This document shows, in pieces, positions 34,127 to 44,903 of a stretch of DNA of 64,000 nt. This DNA comes from Coix lacryma-jobi var. lacryma-jobi. Lineage: Eukaryota; Streptophyta; Magnoliopsida; Poales; Poaceae. Position 1 is the first letter of the stretch. Each line of letters starts with the position of its first letter. A model generated the notes under the pieces. That model was not told the DNA's origin. It was given only the letters and a program-made list of their open reading frames with translations, and did not search any database. Where the stretch lies: the NCBI GenBank assembly GCA_009763385.1, contig CM019826.1, forward strand, positions 101,792,348 to 101,856,347. Reading direction: 5' to 3'. The position numbers were made by a program, and so were the translations under genes.

Positions 34127-34734
34127 ATGGTCATCCTCAAGCGGACTGCTCGCAAGTCGACTGGACCGCATGGTGTGCCGCGTCACCAGCTGGCGCCGCA
34201 CCGGAGAAGAGACTGGAGAATCCTCCAATGGACGTCGTTTTCCCCGCCGCAACCGCAAGCAGCTGAAGGAGGAGATCAAGAATCTGAAGGCTGAGATGGA
34301 GAACATGGAGCATGACTTCTATCTTTCCCGCATGGAGTTTTATGAGGCACGAGCTTCCCTGGAGCAGGCCAATCGGAACACGGTTCGCGCTATCGAGCAG
34401 CGCAATGATGCTTGGACCCGCGAGGATGTCACCAGAGCCCAGCTCCATGGACTGCAGCAGTACACTGCCCAGATTGAGCAGTACAATGATATGCTTCATG
34501 AGGAGGTACATCAACTGTACGACCAACTTCACCCCGTGGCTCCACCTGTTGCTGAGGATCCAGAAGATGGAGTCGTGGAGGAACCTGAAGTAGAACATGA
34601 GCCAGTCCAGAATGTAGAAGTGGAACCTGCTGAAGATGTTCACGTTGAAGATGAAGATGAGGAGGAAGAGCCCTGAGCTCATCATCGAAGATGAAGATGA
34701 CGATGAAGAGATGATCATCATCGATGACGACTAG
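34127..34734 (+). pseudogene. ORF0: H3-tail-like N-terminus, coiled coil, acidic tail
   Basis: An extra ORF lies between the primer site and gag. From the ATG at 34127 the first 22 residues after Met include KRTARKSTGPHGVPRHQLA, which matches 13 of the first 21 residues of histone H3. This frame ends in unrelated sequence. One base over, the frame open from 34170 continues with a basic segment (RRFPRRNRKQ), a coiled coil (about 34255-34530) and an acidic tail rich in E, D and P to TGA at 34674. A third frame extends the acidic run (IIEDEDDDEE) to TAG at 34732-34734. Two +1 shifts therefore break one original ORF. Upstream ORFs (orf0) are known in RIRE3/RIRE8-type rice gypsy elements. I do not know of a reported H3 match. 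Role unknown. Confidence 0.75.
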
Positions 34735-34963
34735 ATTCCTTGTGTCTGTACCATCTGCTCACCTAAAGCCTTAGTCTAGGTTTGGGACGTTAGTTGGTCT
34801 TCTGTCTAGTCGAGTCTGTATCTTGTCTTGTACCTTTCCTTTGTCAGTTAGTGGTTATCTATCGAACTTCTGTATCAGTTATCTACCCTTGCATCAATGA
34901 ATCTTATCAGTCAGTTTCGTTCAAAATCAATCTTTGGATGCTAAGTTCCCAAATTCTTAACAG

Positions 34964-36600
34964 ATGCCTGTGAACACCCGCACTGGAGCCGGAAGTTCCG
35001 GAGGTGCCAACCTTCCAAACCCTCCACCAGTTCCTGCTACCCTGGCAGATGCCATTGCAGCCTTGGCCGCCGCTGCCAACCTAATGGCTCAGAACCAAGG
35101 ACAGCAGAATGTTGGTCACCGTGGTCGTCACAACCAAGAGACCACCTATGTGGAGTTCACTGAAACCCGTCCACCGGTTTTCACCAGAGCCGATGAACCC
35201 CTCGAAGCTGATGATTGGCTCCGCACCATGGAGCAGAAGTTTGGTCTCATCCGATGCACTGAAATCCAGAAGCCCCGTTTGCTTCTCAGCAGCTTCGTGG
35301 TCCAGCAAGTGCTTGGTATGCCAACCTCTTGGCTGCCCAACCCTGAAGGTCATGAGTTGACCTGGGAGGAGTTCCGCACCGCTTTCCGTGCACACCACAT
35401 CCCATCAGGTCTGATGAAGATGAAGCTTGATCAGTTCCTAGCCCTGCAGCAGAAGGAATCCACAGTGATGCAGTATGTGGGTCAGTTCAACCACCTGAGC
35501 CAGTATGCCTCCGACTATGTCAACACGGATGAGAAGAAGAGAGATTGTTTTCTCAGGGGTCTGCACCCTAAGATTCGCAGAGGTCTATCCAACAACCTCA
35601 ACGGATCTTATCATGATGTCGTTGACCGTGCTGTCGCTTTCGAGGAAAGTAACCGCCAGTATCAGGAGGAGAAGAAGAAGAAGAAGGCTGGGTCTAGCAG
35701 CTTCTCCAGCAACCATAAGCGCCCAAGAATCATCTACACCCCAGCCACCACCAAAACCGTGCCCATACCCCCATCAGCAAGTGGTCGTTCGTACCGCGGC
35801 CACCACTCATAATGCCAACCAGCAAAGTGCCACTCAGCCGAACGCCCCAGGTGTTCGTGTCACCACCCCTCAAACAGCTTACAACCATCCATGCTACAAC
35901 TGTGGCCAAGTTGGTCACTGGTCTCGCGAGTGCCCAAAACCCAAGAAGAATGCCCAGCATGCACAGAAAGGCCCTGGAGGATCACAGCAGCAGCACCGTG
36001 CACCGCAGCAGCACGTCCAGAAGGGCAAGTTTGTCAAGAAGCACGGGCAAGTCTACTTCACCACCGTCAGTAACATCCCAGAAGGAGAGCCCGTCATGCT
36101 CGGTAGGTTCCCTGTTGCCAATCATCCTGCAGTCGTCTTGTTCGATTCTGGTGCATCGCATTCCTTCATCAGTCGCACTTTTGTCATCAAGCATGAGTTA
36201 CCCATGGGGGAGTTAAAAGAAAGTTTCTGTATACTTTCGCCTGGAGGGCGGATAAATACTAAGGAAGTGGTCCGCAGTATACCAGTAATGTTGGGGGAAC
36301 ATGTCTTTCCTACCACCATGATAGTACTGCGCAATCAAGAGATAGATGTCATCTTAGGCATGAATTGGATGTGTCAGTATAAAGCCATGATAGACATCTT
36401 GAATAGAGTTGTGAGAGTGGATATTCCTAACAGCACCTCCAAACTCCTTCTCCAACTTCCTATGCCTCAAAAACCAGCAACCACCCAGTTGAATGCCGCC
36501 TGTGTTCCGGAAGTCAGGGATATTCCCGTGGTCTGTGAGTTCCCTGATGTCTTCCCAGAAGATCTACCGGTCTGCCTCCCGACCGTGATGTTGAGTTTGC
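34964..36600 (+). pseudogene. gag: Tekay gag and aspartic protease
   Basis: Starts MPVNTRTGAGSSGG at 34964. Gag core: YVEFTETRPPVFTRADEPLEADDW through FLRGLHPKIRRGL (35130-35590). After a +1 shift near 35740 the frame continues to a CCHC zinc knuckle CYNCGQVGHWSREC (about 35894-35935). The protease follows, with FDSGASHSFIS (about 36140-36170) carrying catalytic D-S-G and VILGMNWM (about 36350). A second shift near 36560-36580 separates it from RT. Gag packages RNA; the protease processes the polyprotein. Length and order are normal for Tekay/Del. Confidence 0.92.
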
Positions 36601-39411
36601 CATAGAGCTAAAGCCCGGGACTGCTCCTATATCCCGTAGAGCTTATCGAATGCCTCCCAGAGAGTTGGCAGAGCTGAAGATCCAATTGCAAGAGCTATTG
36701 GACAAGGGTCTCATTCGCCCAAGTTCATCTCCTTGGGGCTGTCCTGCTATCTTTGTGAAGAAGAAGGACAAAAGTCTTCGTCTGTGCGTTGACTATCGCC
36801 CACTCAATGAGGTCACCATCAAGAATAAATATCCCTTGCCTCGCATTGACCTTCTTTTTGATCAGTTGTCTGGAGCCAGAGTGTTCTCCAAAATTGATCT
36901 CAGATCTGGCTATCACCAAATAAAAATCCGTCCAGAAGACATTCCTAAAACAGCTTTCACCACCACCAGATACGGCCTATATGAGTACTTGGTCATGTCC
37001 TTTGGCTTGACCAATGCCCCCGCTCATTTCATGTATCTCATGAACTCTGTGTTCATGCCAGAGCTCGATAAATTTGTAGTCGTGTTCATTGACGACATCC
37101 TTGTCTATTCAAGAACTCCTGAAGATCACGCCAAGCATCTTCGAATCGTTCTCTCTCGTCTCTCAGAGATCACCAGCTGTATGCCAAGTTCAGTAAATGT
37201 GAATTCTGGCTAGATCGAATTCAATTCCTTGGTCATGTCCTGTCCGCTGAAGGTGTGTCAGTTGACCCTGAAAAAGTGGCAGATATCTTGGATTGGAAGC
37301 CACCTACCACTGTCCGCGAAGTTCGCAGCTTCATGGGAATGGCTGGATACTATCGTCGTTTCATCCCAGATTTCTCCAGAGTCGCCAAGCCTATCACAGA
37401 GTTGTTGAAGAATTCCGTGGATTTCGTTTGGTCACCAGCCTGTGAGCAAGCCTTTCAAGCCCTGAAGAAACTGCTAACTACATCACCAGTCCTAGCTCAA
37501 CCAGATATCGAGAAACCCTTCGATGTATACTGTGATGCATCTGGTACTGGTTTGGGCTGTGTTTTGATGCAAGAAGGACGAGTAATCGCTTATGCCTCAC
37601 GACAGCTTAAGCGACATGAGGAAACTACCCAACCCATGATCTTGAGCTAGCAGCAGTCGTGCATGCCTTGAAGATTTGGCGTCACTATCTGTTGGCAGCA
37701 CCTGCAATATGTATACGGATCACAAGAGCCTAAAGTATATCTTCACTCAAGAAGATTGAATATGAGGCAGAGAAGATGGCTTGAGTTGATTAAAGATTAT
37801 GATCTCGAAGTACATTACCATCCTGGTAAGGCAAATGTAGTTGCCGATGCCCTCAGTCGCAAGTCATACTGCAACTGTCTGACGACGAAGCCCTATGATC
37901 TTTCCTTGTGCCATGAACTTGAAAGGATGGGTATCGAAATGATCCCGCAAGGAAGCCTGAACAATGTCAGCATAGAAACATCCATCAAGGATCAAGTCAT
38001 TGCTGCTCAAAAGGATAACCCTGGAATCAAGCACATCATCGAAAAGGTCCAGACCGGAAAGGCTGATTGTTTCAGGATCGATGATGTAGGAGTTGTTTGG
38101 TTCAAGAACCGTCTAGTAGTTCCCAAGGTGCCTGAATTGAGACAGTTAATCCTTGATGAAGCACACTTGACCAGATTCTCTATTCACCCCGGCAGCAACA
38201 AGATGTACCAAGACTTAAAGCAGAGATTCTGGTGGACTAAAATGAAGATTGAGATTGCCCGGTATGTCGCTCAGTGTGATACCTGCCAAAGAGTCAAGGC
38301 AGTACACATGAAGCCTGGAGGAGAATTGCCACCTTTGTCAGTACCCCTTGAAATGGACGACATTAAGTATTGCTTTTGTCAATGGACTACCCAAGACCCA
38401 GAAAGGTTTTGATTCCATTTGGGTAATCGTGGACCGACTCACCAAACAAGCTCACTTTCTGCCAGTGAAGACCAGTTACACCGTCCCACGTATGCCACTT
38501 TGTACAAGAACAACAGTGAAACTTCATGGCATACCAAGAGCATTATCTCTGACCGTGGTACCCGTTTGTCGCTAAGTTTTGGAAAGCGTTCCATGCCTCG
38601 CTTGGAACCAAGCTCTTACATAGCACAGCATATCATCCGCAACTGATGGACAAACTGAGCGAGTCAACCAAGTGCTGGAGGACATGTTGAGAGCCTGTGT
38701 TCTTACCTTCGCAGATACTTGGGATGACTGTTTGCCTTTGGCAAGTTCTCTTATAATAACAGTTACCAAGAGAGCATCAAAATGGCACCCTTGAAGCACT
38801 GTACGGTCGTCGTTGTCGTACACCCCTCAGTTGGTCTGAGCCCGGAGAAAGAGAATTCTTTGGAGTTGACCTGGTTAAAGATATGGAAGAGAAAGTCAAG
38901 CAGATACAGGAGAATATGAAGATTGCCCAATCTCGACAGAAAAGTTACGCTGACAAGAGACGTCGACCTCTGAAGTTTCAAGTTGGAGATTATGTATATC
39001 TCAAGGTCTCACCGACCAAGGAGTCACTCGTTTTGGAGTCAAAGGAAAGTTAGCACCCCGCTACATTGGTCCGTTTGAGATTTTGGAATGTTGTGGCAAG
39101 GTAGCTTACAAGCTAAAGTTGCCCGATCATCTCTCCGCTGTCCACAATGTTTTCCATGTCTCCCAACTCAAGAAGTGTCTCCGAGTACCAGAACATGTCG
39201 TGGAAGTTGAAGGTGTCGAGCTAGAGCCTGATCTATCCTACTCGGAATATCCAGTTCGCGTGTTGGACCACAAGATCGCGTTACCCGAAGAACCACCACA
39301 AGATGGTATAAAATCCAGTGGAACCAGCACTCTGAAGAAGAAGCTACTTGGGAATCTGAAGACTTCTTAGCAAAGAACTACCCCGACTTTCTCGAATCCC
39401 TGTCTATGTAA
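36601..39411 (+). pseudogene. pol: Tekay RT, RNase H, integrase and chromodomain
   Basis: RT: RRAYRMPPRELAELK at 36634, KKKDKSLRLCVDYRPLN, and catalytic box FIDDILVYS at about 37087. A shift near 37165-37215 precedes GYYRRFIPDFS. RNase H: FDVYCDASGTGLG at 37520-37560. Integrase zinc domain: H..H..CDTCQ, 38160-38290. In the integrase core the first catalytic position, normally MDF, reads SIAFVNGLPKTQ (about 38362-38400), so Asp appears replaced by Ala. ISDRG-like sequence at 38543 holds the second Asp in another frame. GPFEILECCGKVAYKLKLP and HNVFHVSQLK mark the C-terminal domain. A chromodomain (about 39255-39400; VQW and ATWESEDF in a shifted frame) ends LESLSM and stop at 39409. At least seven frame changes, so inactive as read. 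Confidence 0.92.
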
Positions 39412-39487
39412 AGTTTTGCCTTTATCCCTTCTTTGTCCTTTTGTAAGACGTGGAATCTCGGGCGAGATTTCTTTTAGGGGGGGAGGC
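39412..39487 (+). promoter_or_regulatory. Short 3' UTR and polypurine tract of Tekay
   Basis: The run AGGGGGGGGAGG (39476-39486) lies immediately before the 3' LTR and would prime plus-strand DNA synthesis. Confidence 0.85.
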
Positions 39488-42400
39488 TGTAACACCTCTG
39501 GTGTTTAGCATGTAATTAACTTGACATATCATCATTATCATCATTAAGCATCTTGATCATGAGTTCATGTGTATGCATTTTCTTAATGTATCATTTTATG
39601 TGAATTACCTCTATTGCAAAAACCCTATTTAGCCCACTTCTCTCTACTAGGGCAAAATGGTAATTTCACCTCTGTGCCTAGCTTTGTGTAATTCTTGTTC
39701 CTTTGGTGTCTTGAAGTTTTGTTGTGTTGGCCAAAGTTCAAAATCAGAATTTGATTTCAAAACTCTTTGCAAAACCCTGATTTCCAAACCCTGGATTTTA
39801 TCCCTCTTTTTGTAATTTAAAAATTATTCAAATTTGGGGTTGGTCCAAAAAGCAAAGTTGTAGATCTGTCAAAGAGAAACAACTTTGGTATTTACAAATT
39901 TTCAAGTTGCAGTACAAAGTTTTGAGTTATTTCAAATTCAATCAACTCCAGTTTTTGTCCCCTTTCAGTTTTCAAAATGAGTTCAAAAACTAATGAGTTT
40001 CTGGAAAAGTGTATAATAGCAAAGTTGTAGGTTTTGATAAAGGAACAACTTTCATGTTTACAGATTTTCAAGTTTCAGTTTGAAATCCAGAGTAATTTTG
40101 ATTTGAATCAAGTTTGAAAAAGTGTCCCCTTTACTGTTTTCAAATATTGTTCAAAAACTATTTAGAATTTGAAAATGTTCATAGTTACAAAGTTGTATAT
40201 CTCATTTTTCTGAACAACTTTGGTGTTTTGAGTTTTTGTCGCACAGTTCAAATTTTGGAAGTAATTTGCAAATTTCAGAAACTAGCCAAAGGTCAAACCC
40301 TATACCCTACCCTGTTCATCTTCCCCGTCGTAGGGGGGGGGGGCCGGCCATGGACGCCTCGCCGGCGCCGCGTGCGCCACGCGCCTGGCAGCCGCCCGCA
40401 TGCTCCCGACCTGCCGCCTGCGGCCGCGTGATCATTTCGCGTCCGCGCATGCGAGCGCTGACCTCTCGCCCGTCCCCCACTGCCCCCAGTTCATCGCCGC
40501 CGCGTGGACAACGCCGGCGAGCTCACGCCCAGGCCCCGACTGCACGCCGTCCTCTCCGCCAGCTCGCAATCGATTGCGCGTGCCTCGGCCGAACTCGTCC
40601 ACACCTCTCCGAGCTCTCTACCGGCCGCTAGCCGTGGCTATATAAGGCCCGCCGGAGCCCGACTTCCTCACCCATCTCCGCCACCGTGGCCAGCTCATTC
40701 CATAGCCTCCGCCGCTCAACCAACTAGCTCAACAGCTCCGCCTTGATCCCGTGCAGCTTCCCCACTCCTCAATTTGGTCTCTACCGTCCCTGTTTGCCCG
40801 GCGTAGCTCGCCGTTCCCATCTCCGGCAAGAATCCCGTCGAGGTCGGGATCGTGAAATACTCCCTCTCCGGCCTTGATCATCTCCCTCCGACCCCCGCAT
40901 CACCTTCCTTACTCCTTTGCGCCTCTGACTGACCCCTTGCGGTCGCTTGTGTCGCGCAGGACCGCCGGAGTGCCGGTCGCCGCCGTAAAGCTTCCGCCGA
41001 GCTCCGTCGACCACCTCCCTCCGTTCATCCCCTCACTGCACCGAGCCTCCTAATCGACGCCGGTGAGCCTCCTGAAGCCTCCCATCTCCTCGGTTTCGCC
41101 TGAGGCGCCTCGTCGTGGCCGGCGTAGCAGCGCCGCCGTCGTCGGTGGTCGCCGGCGAACGGAGGAGAAGAACAGTGCCGTTTTTCTATTTCTTCATACA
41201 TGTGAATAGTGTTTCAGATTTCATCTTTTTGTGTGATTTTCTGTGTTGATCCAAAATTCTGAAATTTTGATGGTAGACTCTTTGCACCTGAAGTATTTTA
41301 TAAAAATATAAAACTTGACCTTCCTGCAAAAATTTGAAAATGAAAAATTCCCCTTTTAATTGAAAATGAAGGCTTTGGTATTTTTAGAGAGTGTTATATA
41401 GCTCCAAAAATCTTGAGATAAATTTGCAAGCTAGTTATGTCATGATGAGTCTCTGGTAAAATTTTGAAGTCATTTGGAGCAAGTTGATTTTTGAGCTTTA
41501 TTTTAATTAAGGATAGTGCCTTTTTAATTAAATGTCTAGATTTAATTGAGCACCTTAATGACCTCCAAAAATTATGAAATTTGTTTTGCCATATACTTGT
41601 ACCCTAATGAACTTGTGTGATTAATTTGGTAATTTTTAGAGCACCTTCATAAAATGACCTTTTTAAATAATTAAGGAAAATAGAAAAGGTGATTAGGGTT
41701 AGCGTGGAATGCCCTGTGATGTGACTTTTGGGATTGCTTGATGTTCATAGACCCCTACCCTTTGGTCTATGATATTTGTGATGACTATGTTTGGTTGATG
41801 CTTAGGATAATTATGATAAAGTCTAGTTTAATCAATTTTGCTTAAGGAAGAAATGGTTACCTTTTATGCTCACCTAGATTTCGATTATGTCTTGCCTAAG
41901 AGTAATCTTGAATCTGTGGTATTGTCATGTACCTTAAGTCCATATCATCATTCTCATGAGCATTCATCATTGCATCCGTATAGTTGACGAAGAAGCCCTG
42001 AAGTCGAGGTAGCCACCGAAGGATCTGTCCCCGAGGCAACCCCGAGCTCCGACGCCTATACCTACCCCGAGTCTGCTCTTTTTGCCGTCCAAGGCAAGCC
42101 CCGGTGCATTTACCCTACCTTGCTTTTATAAATGTTTTCTTTAAATGTTTTGAGTTAAATTATTGCATTAGGTTGATAGGAGTTGAGTGAAATCCTATCT
42201 GATGCATTATCTACCTTGACCAATGATACACCCGATACCCGCTTTTCAAAACTATTTGTGAAATGCTTAGCAATGCTATATGATAGATTTGCAATAAAAA
42301 TGCCAATCTCAAAAGTGTGATCACTTTAAGAATATTTATGGGAATTTCTGGTTTACTCCCACCATTGGCTAAGTATCTGATCCGTACCTAGTCAATGGCA

Positions 42401-43566
42401 AGGAGAGGTTGTCCTTGCGTACGGTGCCGTCATGTTGTAGTCCGGGACTCAACAGTTGACACCGACCGGGACAGGGTTGAAAAACTGACAGGACCTGTAC
42501 TCTCGGGTTAGAGTCCCGAGGTGCTTGTCGCTGGCTGGAAAATTTTAGGGACCACCTGTATGGGGCCTGCTGACTAAGACTTGCAACTATTCACATACTA
42601 CGGAAAGCTTCGGCTCCGAGGAATCCTTTATTGGACCGACAACCGCGCACTGGGAGTGGAGAGATGGCGGAAGTAGCATGTACCCACGTGGGTTAGAGTC
42701 CCGGATTGGAGTGGTGTACTGTACTTCCGGGTGGCGTAGGACCGGGCCCAATCTTGGAGGAATCGTGGTAGACGAGTTGGCATATGCAAGCTTGGGTGCT
42801 ACATATGCAGTGTGGATAGGGACCCTCAGCTGAGTATTATTTATCCGGATTAACGCTGCTCCTCGGTTATGGAGACTTAGTCACTGACTGTCAACAGGGA
42901 GTGGTTCTCAACTAGGTCTGTTTTTGGAAAGTAAATGAATCAAGGATTATGTTGGAACAAGGAATACCGAATCTTTCAAAATTAAATAAGGTTTACCAAA
43001 AATGCTTTTCTGCAAAATACTTGAACTTGCTTAAGCCTTACCTTGACTACCCTAAGCCTGCATTCCTGAGTCTTCTCCCTTTTCTTTAGTCGGGTAAGTC
43101 TTGTTGAGTACCTTTGTACTCAGGGTTCTTTTACCCATGTTGCAGGTATGGCAGATTCCTCAGTATGCCTTGGACCCTGCTGTGTGACTGTTGTTCAGGA
43201 AGAGGCCGATGAGGCCGATGAGTGATTATTCACCCTCGGGCTGGGTGATGTATCTTTATCTTTTAGTTGTTGTCATATGCTACCCTGCCAACTCTATCTA
43301 TTTGAACTATGGTCTGTAATAACTTCACTTTAATGTTATGTTGAACCCTGGTTTGTAAACTAATGTTATTTAAGTCTTCCGCTATTTACTCCGATGTTAT
43401 TTGTCAAAATGTTCAAGAGGTTGTAACTGAATTGTGAGATGATCCTGCGGACATCGGGCACTGATGTAGCCCAGTGGCGAACCCGGTCTTAATCTCTTGG
43501 CTGTACGGATCGACTGTCAGGTTGATAGTGATCAGTGGGCCATGGGATTAGGGTCGTTACGTCACA
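39488..43566 (+). repeat. 3' LTR of the Tekay element
   Basis: 4079 bp, same ends as the 5' LTR. TATA box CTATATAA at 40638-40645. Differences from the 5' LTR are mostly 1-2 bp indels in homopolymers, plus a local block of substitutions around 40960-41070 (compare 31190-31290), where several consecutive positions differ. Confidence 0.93.
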
Positions 43567-43718
43567 GTTAAGGGGGAGACTTTGCCAAGGGGGAGAGATT
43601 TTGCCCTGGTTTCTTGATTAGTGCATTTTCAACTAAGGGGGAGAAATTGCAAATCATATACTCCCGGATGTGTATCTAAGGGGAGTTCTCCTAGTTGCTT
43701 GCACTTGTCGAGGGGGAG

Positions 43719-44056
43719 TTTGCTAGTTGTGTAGAGCCGTTGCCTCTGTCTTGAGGGACTAGCAAACATTTTCCTCATTTGGTGTCGAAGTCCTTCTTCA
43801 ATTGGTATTGATTTTGTCTTTTCGATTGTCTTGATGTTCAAATTGGTTCAGAGTGGTTTTCATGCTAGTTGTGTTGAGCCTTTGTGCCTCTATCTTGAGG
43901 GACTAGCATTTTGCCGTCTTTTGCTCCGATTTCTCAATTGGTATCTGGACTTCGATTGGCTTTTGCTAGCGGTGTTGAGCCTGTTCTACCTCTTCTTGAG
44001 GGCTAGCTTTGCTTTGCGTGGTTGCGTCGAGCCGTTGCCCATGTCTTTGGGGACCA
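43719..44056 (+). repeat. 3' UTR hairpin series (4 units)
   Basis: Units: TTTGCTAGT/ACTAGCAAA (43719-43766), ATGCTAGT/ACTAGCAT (43862-43909), GCTAGC/GCTAGC (43965-44007) and TGGT/ACCA (44019-44056). Each encloses a conserved core with GAGCC, a pyrimidine run and, in the first three, CCTC...GAGG, which can form an inner stem. Arms differ between units but stay complementary. Confidence 0.85.
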
Positions 44057-44608
44057 AGTTCTTTGCTTCTTCCACTTGACCTTCTTTGGCTTTACTATGC
44101 TTTTGGGTCATTTGGTTGGGCTCTCTCTTCTCCTTTCCTCCTACCTTCTTCTGTCACTTATGATTTGTGTGTGTAGTTGACAATGCACTCATCAAGGGGG
44201 AGATTGCGGATACATGGGTGTATGCCGAGTGTCTGAGTGATGAGTGATTGTCAACGGGCTTGATCGCATGTTCTTTGGCTTGTGTTGTGCAGGTGTCGAG
44301 CACGGAGACAGTGATCGAGGGCAAGGTGAAGGTCAAGTTGAGACGTGCCGTGCCGACGGACTGGGTGCGATGAAGGATGGGCGTGCCGTGCGGCGGACGT
44401 GCCATGCCGATGTATCGAGCAGTGAAGGGCGGACGTGAGGCTTGGACTGAGGGACCGGAGTGCCTGAGGATCAGCTGTGGTGGCTGGCAGCCTGGGACAG
44501 CGACGAGCGGAGACTTGCGGGGCACGGTGTTGCTCGGGTCGAGGACCTGGGGACACGTGTCGGTGGACGGGGTGCACGGGCGGTGCATCCCCTCTACAGC
44601 TCCGGTTT

Positions 44609-44903
44609 GGTGGTTGAGCCAGGGAAAAACCACCGGGTGGATGGTTTCCGAGTTTGGGCCTCAAAACTCGGGTGCTCGGTTTCCAGGTTGAGCCACAAAA
44701 CCTGGGCGCGGATGGTTTCCGAGTTTGGCCACAAAACTCGGGTGATGGGCCGGTTTCCGAGTTTGGGCCTCAAAACTCAGGCGCTGCGGGTTTCTGAGTT
44801 TGGGCCACAAAACTCAGGCTGGAGGCTGGTTTCCCGGTTTGGGCCTCAAAACCGGGGGTTGCTGGAAAAGGCTGGTTTCCCGGTTTGGGCCACAAAACCG
44901 GGG
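44609..44903 (+). repeat. U3 hairpin array of element F LTR (8 units)
   Basis: Same unit order as at 10420-10714: GGTGGTT, CCGAG, CCAGG, CCGAG, CCGAG, CTGAG, CCCGG, CCCGG. One unit (CCGAG/CTCAG, about 44757-44780) has a single mismatched position. The final unit is perfect here. Confidence 0.93.

Larger units (their letters stand above)
29697..43566 (+). mobile_element. Complete Tekay/Del-lineage chromovirus (Ty3/gypsy)
   Basis: A 13.87-kb element runs LTR, PBS, ORF0, gag-protease, RT-RNase H-integrase-chromodomain, PPT, LTR. LTRs are 4109 and 4079 bp and differ mainly by scattered small indels and a modest number of substitutions, suggesting a fairly young insertion. The polyprotein is broken by single-base shifts in several places. 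The 5-bp flanks do not match: CACGG on the left (29692-29696), GTTAA on the right (43567-43571). The flanking DNA is from two unrelated elements. Confidence 0.93.

Noticed and set aside
34127..34200. A host histone H3 gene fragment captured in the element
   Set aside because: Only the first ~22 residues resemble H3 and nothing of the H3 core follows. The match fits a short N-terminal motif of ORF0 better than a captured gene, though capture of a 5' end cannot be excluded.
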